A stretch of 64,000 bases of DNA, taken from positions 992,001-1,056,000 of the forward strand of contig NZ_CP133217.1 in assembly GCF_030930995.1 (NCBI RefSeq). The letters are read 5' to 3'. Numbering within the stretch: position 1 is the stretch's first letter; each line of letters opens with the position of its first letter. Position numbers and translations under genes: made by a program. Source of the DNA: Thiothrix subterranea (GTDB taxonomy: Bacteria > Pseudomonadota > Gammaproteobacteria > Thiotrichales > Thiotrichaceae). The notes under the pieces were generated by a model, which had not been told where the DNA came from, searched no databases, and was given only the letters and a program-made list of their open reading frames with translations. Positions 61,147-64,000 of this stretch are shown piece by piece.

Positions 61147-62672
61147 CTATCGACCGCTACGCTGCTTCGGTTTCCCTGTCGGCTTCGGCTTGCCGCCAAA
61201 ATCCGCCCGTGGCTTCGGCGGCAATCCCGTATGCTGCGTCAACACCTTCCCACCCTGCGGCTTACCCGCATTCGGTTTTGCCGCCGCGACAGGTTTCCCC
61301 ACCCGCTTCTGATGCTCCCCACCCTTATTCTTGCGCCGATGCGCCTCATACACCAACTGTTCCTCGCCCGCCTTGTAATGCGGGATCAACTGATTTTCGC
61401 CATCGCCAATCAGTTCCTGCCGCCCCATCTCCGCCATCGCTTTGCGCAGCAGTGGCCAGTTCTTCGGGTCGTGCCAGCGCAGAAAGGCTTTGTGCAGCTT
61501 GCGCTGTTCCGGTGATTTCGCGGTTGCGACCTTTTCGCTTTTGTAGGTGACTTTGTGCAGCGGGTTTTTGTCGGTGTGGTACATGGTGGTGGCGGAGGCC
61601 ATCGGTGAGGGGTAAAACGCTTGCACTTGGTCGGCGCGGAAGCCGTTTTTCTTCAGCCACAGCGCGAGGTTGAGCATGTCTTCGTCGGATGTGCCGGGGT
61701 GGGCGGCGATAAAATACGGGATCAAATATTGTTCTTTGCCCGCTTCCTTGGTGTATTTCTCGAACAGGCGTTTGAATTCGTCATACGCACCGATGCCCGG
61801 TTTCATCATTTTGGACAGGGGGCCGGATTCGGTGTGTTCTGGCGCGATTTTTAAATAGCCGCCGACGTGGTGCGTCACCAATTCTTTGACGTATTCGGGG
61901 TCTTTGATGGCAAGGTCATAGCGCACCCCTGAACCGATCAGGATTTTCTTGATACCGGGTAGGGTACGCGCTTCGCGGTACAATTCCTTCAAGGCGGCGT
62001 GGTCGGTGTTGAGGTTATGGCATACGTCGGGGTAAACACATGCGGGTTTGCGGCACGCGGCTTCGATCTTCGGGTCTTTGCAGGCGAGGCGATACATATT
62101 CGCCGTAGGGCCGCCGAGGTCGGAAATGACTCCGGTAAATCCCGGCACTTTGTCGCGGATTTCCTCGACTTCGCGGATGATGGATTCCTTGGAACGGCTT
62201 TGGATAATGCGCCCTTCGTGTTCGGTAATCGAACAGAAGGTACAGCCGCCAAAGCAGCCGCGCATGATATTCACCGAGAAACGGATCATGTCATAGGCGG
62301 GGATTTTTACGCCGTTATAGGACGGGTGCGGCAAGCGAGCGTAGGGCAGTCCGAACACGAAATCCATTTCCGGCGTGGTCAGCGGAATCGGTGGCGGGTT
62401 CAGCCACACATCAATGTTGCCGTGTTTTTGCACCAACGCGCGGGCGTTGCCGGGGTTGGTTTCCAAATGCAGCACGCGGTTGGCGTGGGCGTACAAGGCT
62501 TTGTCTTTGCTGACTTTTTCGTAAGACGGCAGGCGGATCACGGTGGTGTCGCGGTCTAAACGGGCGCGGGGGTGGAAGATCAGCTTGTGTTCGTCGGGGC
62601 GTTTGCTGCGCGGGTCTTCGTATTCAAACCATTGCACGTTGCGGCGTTCGACTTCGACAAGGAAGCAGAGTG
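61147..62672 (-). pseudogene. ygiQ: ygiQ, 5'-truncated radical SAM protein gene
   Basis: 496 codons from a GTG at 62637, with family homology continuing to about 62672 ([16 protein letters not shown]) before an in-frame stop and unrelated AT-rich DNA. YgiQ proteins are about 700-750 residues; roughly the first 250-300, the cobalamin-like N-terminal domain, are missing. The radical SAM core is intact (Cx3Cx2C in [18 protein letters not shown]), as is the basic Pro/Gly/Lys-rich tail ([11 protein letters not shown]). It may still be translated, but loss of the N-terminus makes a normal function doubtful. A shorter duplicate lies at 57410. Confidence 0.85.
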
Positions 62673-63055
62673 AAATCAGCTTTCTCTACCATTTAATGCA
62701 TTATATATATTACACTTCCATTGTAAAATAAGGCACAGTGTTCCATAAATTATTGAAATTATTGAAATTATTGAAATTATTGAAATTATTGAAATTATTG
62801 AAATTATTGAAATTATTGAAATTATTGAAATTATTGAAATTATTGAAATTATTGAAATTATTGAAATTTACCTAGTTTTCACTAAAAAATAACAAAGTTT
62901 TACTTGAAAAATTGAAAAGTCAATTGTATGCTTAATGAGCATGTTAGTTGTTGTTCATTTAATTAATGATGCATTAAATAACGTATTTTTATAAGTTATT
63001 TAAATTTGTTGGACTCTAAGTTCGATGTATTCAATCAATAAAGGAGTTTTACCTT
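62673..63055. other. AT-rich intergenic region with tandem repeat
   Basis: 383 bases between the ygiQ break and the small secreted gene. It contains the 13-copy nonamer array at 62752-62868 and otherwise very AT-rich DNA that must carry the promoter of the gene at 63056. No other gene is visible. The start of this region marks the junction where ygiQ homology ends, so a recombination or insertion event took place here. Confidence 0.7.
62752..62868. repeat. Nonanucleotide tandem repeat (13 perfect copies)
   Basis: Thirteen uninterrupted copies of ATTGAAATT (117 bp), with a 5-bp partial unit at the left end. Perfect identity implies recent expansion. It ends 187 bp before the start of the small secreted protein gene. 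There are no spacers, so it is not a CRISPR array. Confidence 0.97.
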
Positions 63056-63364
63056 ATGAAGTTTGTTTCAAGTGTTGCCGTATTGCTGATTTTATCTTCT
63101 GCTGCCACTTATGCAGATAGCCCGGACATACTGAACTCAGTACCCCAAGATTCTGTTCAAGTGATGTCTAAAAACGATGCAGGGAAACTACGAGGTGGTT
63201 ACAAATTGTGTGTTATTAACCCCAGAAGCATTGGGTATGGACAGTGCACTACTAATCGATACACAACTTATCAGGGCGGTAGCTCTAGTAATGGAGTTGT
63301 AAGTAAGACCTATCAGGGAATTGAAATAGGTTGGTTTGGATCAAAGTATTATGTAGCTCGATAA
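63056..63364 (+). CDS. Small secreted protein with Gly-Gly motif
   Basis: 102 residues. Sec signal peptide (FVSSVAVLLILSSAATYA, cleavage near Ala20), an acidic spacer, then MSKNDAGKLRGG, which resembles the double-glycine leader end of class II bacteriocins and related peptides. After the Gly-Gly the last 56 residues (YKLCVINPRSIGYGQC to the end) hold two cysteines, several Tyr/Gly, and GWFGSKYYVAR. AAGGAG lies upstream of the ATG. No family recognised; could be a precursor peptide, surface protein or effector. AT-rich. Confidence 0.72.
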   Translation: MKFVSSVAVLLILSSAATYADSPDILNSVPQDSVQVMSKNDAGKLRGGYKLCVINPRSIGYGQCTTNRYTTYQGGSSSNGVVSKTYQGIEIGWFGSKYYVAR

Positions 63365-63378
63365 AAAATACTTTTGAG

Positions 63379-63415
63379 ATGGTGTGTTCCTTGTTTTCTG
63401 GAACACGCCATTATT
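63379..63415 (+). terminator. Probable terminator between secreted protein and Sel1 gene
   Basis: A 12-bp stem (ATGGTGTGTTCC / GGAACACGCCAT, one G-U pair) with a 9-nt loop, followed by TATTTCG. The T-run is weak, so it may be a partial terminator that lowers expression of the Sel1 gene. Confidence 0.6.
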
Positions 63416-63444
63416 TCGCATAAATTTATTTTTACGGTTATATT

Positions 63445-63987
63445 ATGAGTAATAAAAATCTACTGATATTTGTATATATGTTAGCATTGGTTTTTTCTAT
63501 TGGCGCTTGTTCAAATAATGATTCCTCACCAAATAGGCTTAACACTAATTTGAATGATCCACAAATAAAAACTGTAGAGAAATATGAAAATAACATCGAT
63601 TTAATGAAAAATGCTGCTCAACAAGGTGATGTTGTGGCTATGTCTCTTTTAGGGGATAAATATCTTAAAGGAGATGGAGTAGAAAAAGATATTAAGAAAG
63701 GAATAGCATGGCTTACAAATGCTGCTGACAAAGGTAATTCTTTAGCTCAGCAAAGTTTGGGGTATACTTATTTGTTTGAAAGCACTATTCAAAATGATAG
63801 CAAAGCTTTTTTTTGGTTTAAAAAATCGGCTGAACAAGGTGATGGTATATCCCAATTGGAGTTGGCTAATATGTATGCAAATGGTTCGGGAGTAGTTAAA
63901 GATTTAAAGCTTGCATCTCAATGGTTGAAGAAAGCTAATGATAATGGTCTTGACACACCATCAGCCTTAAAGTACTTGCAAAAATAA
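63445..63987 (+). CDS. Sel1-repeat lipoprotein
   Basis: 180 residues. Lipobox IGAC at about Cys22. Three Sel1-like (TPR) repeats: AAQQGDVVAMSLLGDKYLKG, ADKGNSLAQQSLGYTYLF and AEQGDGISQLELANMYANG, each with the A-x2-G...A...G spacing. Sel1 lipoproteins act as scaffolds in envelope signalling or as inhibitors/immunity proteins for exported effectors. It follows the small secreted protein by 80 bp and shares its AT-rich composition, so an effector-immunity relation is possible but unproven. Confidence 0.85.
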   Translation: MSNKNLLIFVYMLALVFSIGACSNNDSSPNRLNTNLNDPQIKTVEKYENNIDLMKNAAQQGDVVAMSLLGDKYLKGDGVEKDIKKGIAWLTNAADKGNSLAQQSLGYTYLFESTIQNDSKAFFWFKKSAEQGDGISQLELANMYANGSGVVKDLKLASQWLKKANDNGLDTPSALKYLQK

Positions 63988-64000
63988 AATAGTTTATTTC

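Noticed and set aside
62752-62868. CRISPR array
   Set aside because: The 9-bp units are contiguous with no spacers and no cas genes are near.

Overview
The window looks like chromosomal DNA of a sulfur-oxidising gammaproteobacterium, most likely of the Thiothrix/Thiolinea group. This is inferred from the classic gammaproteobacterial ruvB-ybgC-tolQRAB-pal-cpoB block, the YeeE/YedE sulfur importer, the DsrC/TusE-like protein, the FadL/lipase pair, and a textbook ops element ahead of an exopolysaccharide operon. No 16S rRNA or species marker is present, so the genus is a guess. Most of the window is ordinary, moderately GC-rich housekeeping DNA. The two ends (about 1-3420 and 62680-64000) are visibly AT-rich and look acquired.

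Layout. 127-3410: four minus-strand genes in a probable operon built around a NERD-nuclease-like protein with an expanded hexapeptide repeat; I recognise no described system in it. 3494-9217: YifB/ComM-like ATPase, tRNA-Lys, YeeE/YedE transporter, and a membrane-anchored Rad50/YhaN-like ATPase with a small partner. 9322-15891: cpoB, pal, tolB, tolA, tolR, tolQ, ybgC, ruvB (all minus). 15892-16853: long AT-rich leader holding an exact ops motif. 16854-30789: twelve co-directional polysaccharide genes: WecA-type initiator, DegT aminotransferase (probable GDP-perosamine synthase), Wzx-like flippase, glycosyltransferases, Wzy-like polymerase, PssD/PssE-type split transferase, gmd, fcl, manC and a Wzc-type tyrosine kinase. 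Together they could make GDP-mannose, GDP-4-keto-6-deoxymannose, GDP-fucose and probably GDP-perosamine, then assemble and export a repeat-unit polymer.

30790-40091 (minus): hrpA with an inverted-repeat element inside its reading frame, a trypsin-like lipoprotein protease, a TPR protein with a winged-helix-like N-terminus, a GGDEF cyclase, and a DRGH nuclease lipoprotein. 40230-43088: tsaE, amidase, nadA. 43202-46636: FadL-type porin with a VolA-like lipase. 46729-51439: DsrC/TusE-like protein, BaiN-like flavoprotein, 3D-domain protein, B12-binding radical SAM protein, and a lipoprotein. 51661-53558: an HTH protein fused to an NBR1-like Ig domain, a LuxR solo, and a second HTH protein; each HTH gene is followed by a copy of the same palindrome. 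53671-56378: purT, a CDP-glucoseen-reductase-like iron-sulfur flavoprotein, and a DUF2007 protein.

56357-62672 is a toxin-antitoxin and gene-decay island: an orphan VapB, two complete PIN-toxin pairs, an HNH nuclease with a dedicated partner, a remnant of a DUF6516-type gene with its intact HTH partner, and two broken copies of ygiQ. 62752-63987 holds thirteen perfect copies of a 9-bp repeat, a small secreted protein with a Gly-Gly motif, and a Sel1-repeat lipoprotein. The strongest leads for something undescribed are the NERD operon, the NBR1-HTH/LuxR cluster, the HNH pair, and the Gly-Gly secreted protein.
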